In this document: piece after piece, positions 63,989-64,000 of the stretch
How the letters are laid out: each line of letters opens with the position of its first letter
How positions within the stretch are numbered: the stretch's first letter is position 1
From: Klebsiella quasivariicola
Lineage (GTDB): Bacteria; Pseudomonadota; Gammaproteobacteria; Enterobacterales; Enterobacteriaceae
NCBI RefSeq assembly: GCF_002269255.1
Contig: NZ_CP022823.1
Coordinates: forward strand, 4,402,001 to 4,466,000
Reading direction: 5' to 3'
Length of the DNA stretch: 64,000 nucleotides
Translations under genes and position numbers: made by a program
Notes under the pieces: model-generated
What the model was told of the DNA's origin: nothing
Databases searched by the model: none
What the model saw: the letters and a program-made list of their open reading frames with translations, nothing else

Positions 63989-64000
63989 GCTTTCCTCCTG

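Overview
The window is ordinary chromosome of an enteric gammaproteobacterium, most probably the Klebsiella pneumoniae complex. The gene order matches the E. coli K-12 stretch metQIN-gmhB-rrnH-aspU-dkgB-yafC ... dnaQ-rnhA ... fadE-gmhA-yafJK ... dinB-pepD-gpt-frsA-crl. Klebsiella-type features are added: a complete Na+-NQR (nqrABCDEF-nqrM) operon, GC-rich REP clusters and a glaH-lhgO-gabDTP-glaR operon placed beside crl. All calls come from reading the sequence and from recall of family members; no search was run.

Region by region: (1) 1-3190 is the 3' part of a sugar or sugar-acid operon: an SDR dehydrogenase, a D-2-hydroxyacid dehydrogenase and a galactitol-type PTS IIC. (2) 3356-5253 holds a frameshifted glutathione S-transferase gene, a YjhP-like methyltransferase and the TopAI (YjhX) toxin homologue without its usual partner YjhQ. 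The toxin has a structured leader with a short upstream ORF. (3) 5440-12875 is the glutarate/GABA catabolic operon glaH-lhgO-gabD-gabT-gabP-glaR, with a well-preserved GlaR-type operator. (4) 12973-18535 carries crl, frsA, gpt, pepD, yafP and dinB with a LexA box. (5) 18665-25813 carries an atypical GDPD-like secreted protein, a REP cluster and the nqr operon. (6) 26225-34943 carries yafK/dpaA, yafJ, gmhA, fadE with a FadR site, yafV, an AI-2E-family permease and a LysE/LysR pair. (7) 35003-44289 carries aspV, dnaQ, rnhA, yafS, gloB, mltD, yafE, yafD, an MFS pump, yafC and dkgB. (8) 44454-50235 is a complete rRNA operon read leftwards (16S, tRNA-Ile, tRNA-Ala, 23S, 5S, tRNA-Asp). Its 23S gene has an intervening sequence in helix 45 and its 23S-5S spacer is enlarged. 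(9) 50285-63988 carries gmhB, metNIQ, rcsF, trmO, proS, yaeF, nlpE, arfB, yaeQ, yaeP, rof, tilS, yaeR and ldcC.

Functionally, the glutarate/GABA operon turns lysine- and GABA-derived carbon into succinate. The nqr operon encodes a sodium-pumping NADH dehydrogenase. Envelope and stress genes (rcsF, nlpE, dpaA, mltD, gmhA, gmhB) and translation genes (rrn, proS, tilS, trmO, arfB) are scattered housekeeping functions. I see no CRISPR array, insertion sequence or prophage. The least ordinary signals are the 23S intervening sequence, the topAI leader with its missing antitoxin gene, the GDPD-like protein that has lost catalytic residues, and the sharp AT-rich 3' end of gloB. None of these amounts to a clearly new multi-gene system.
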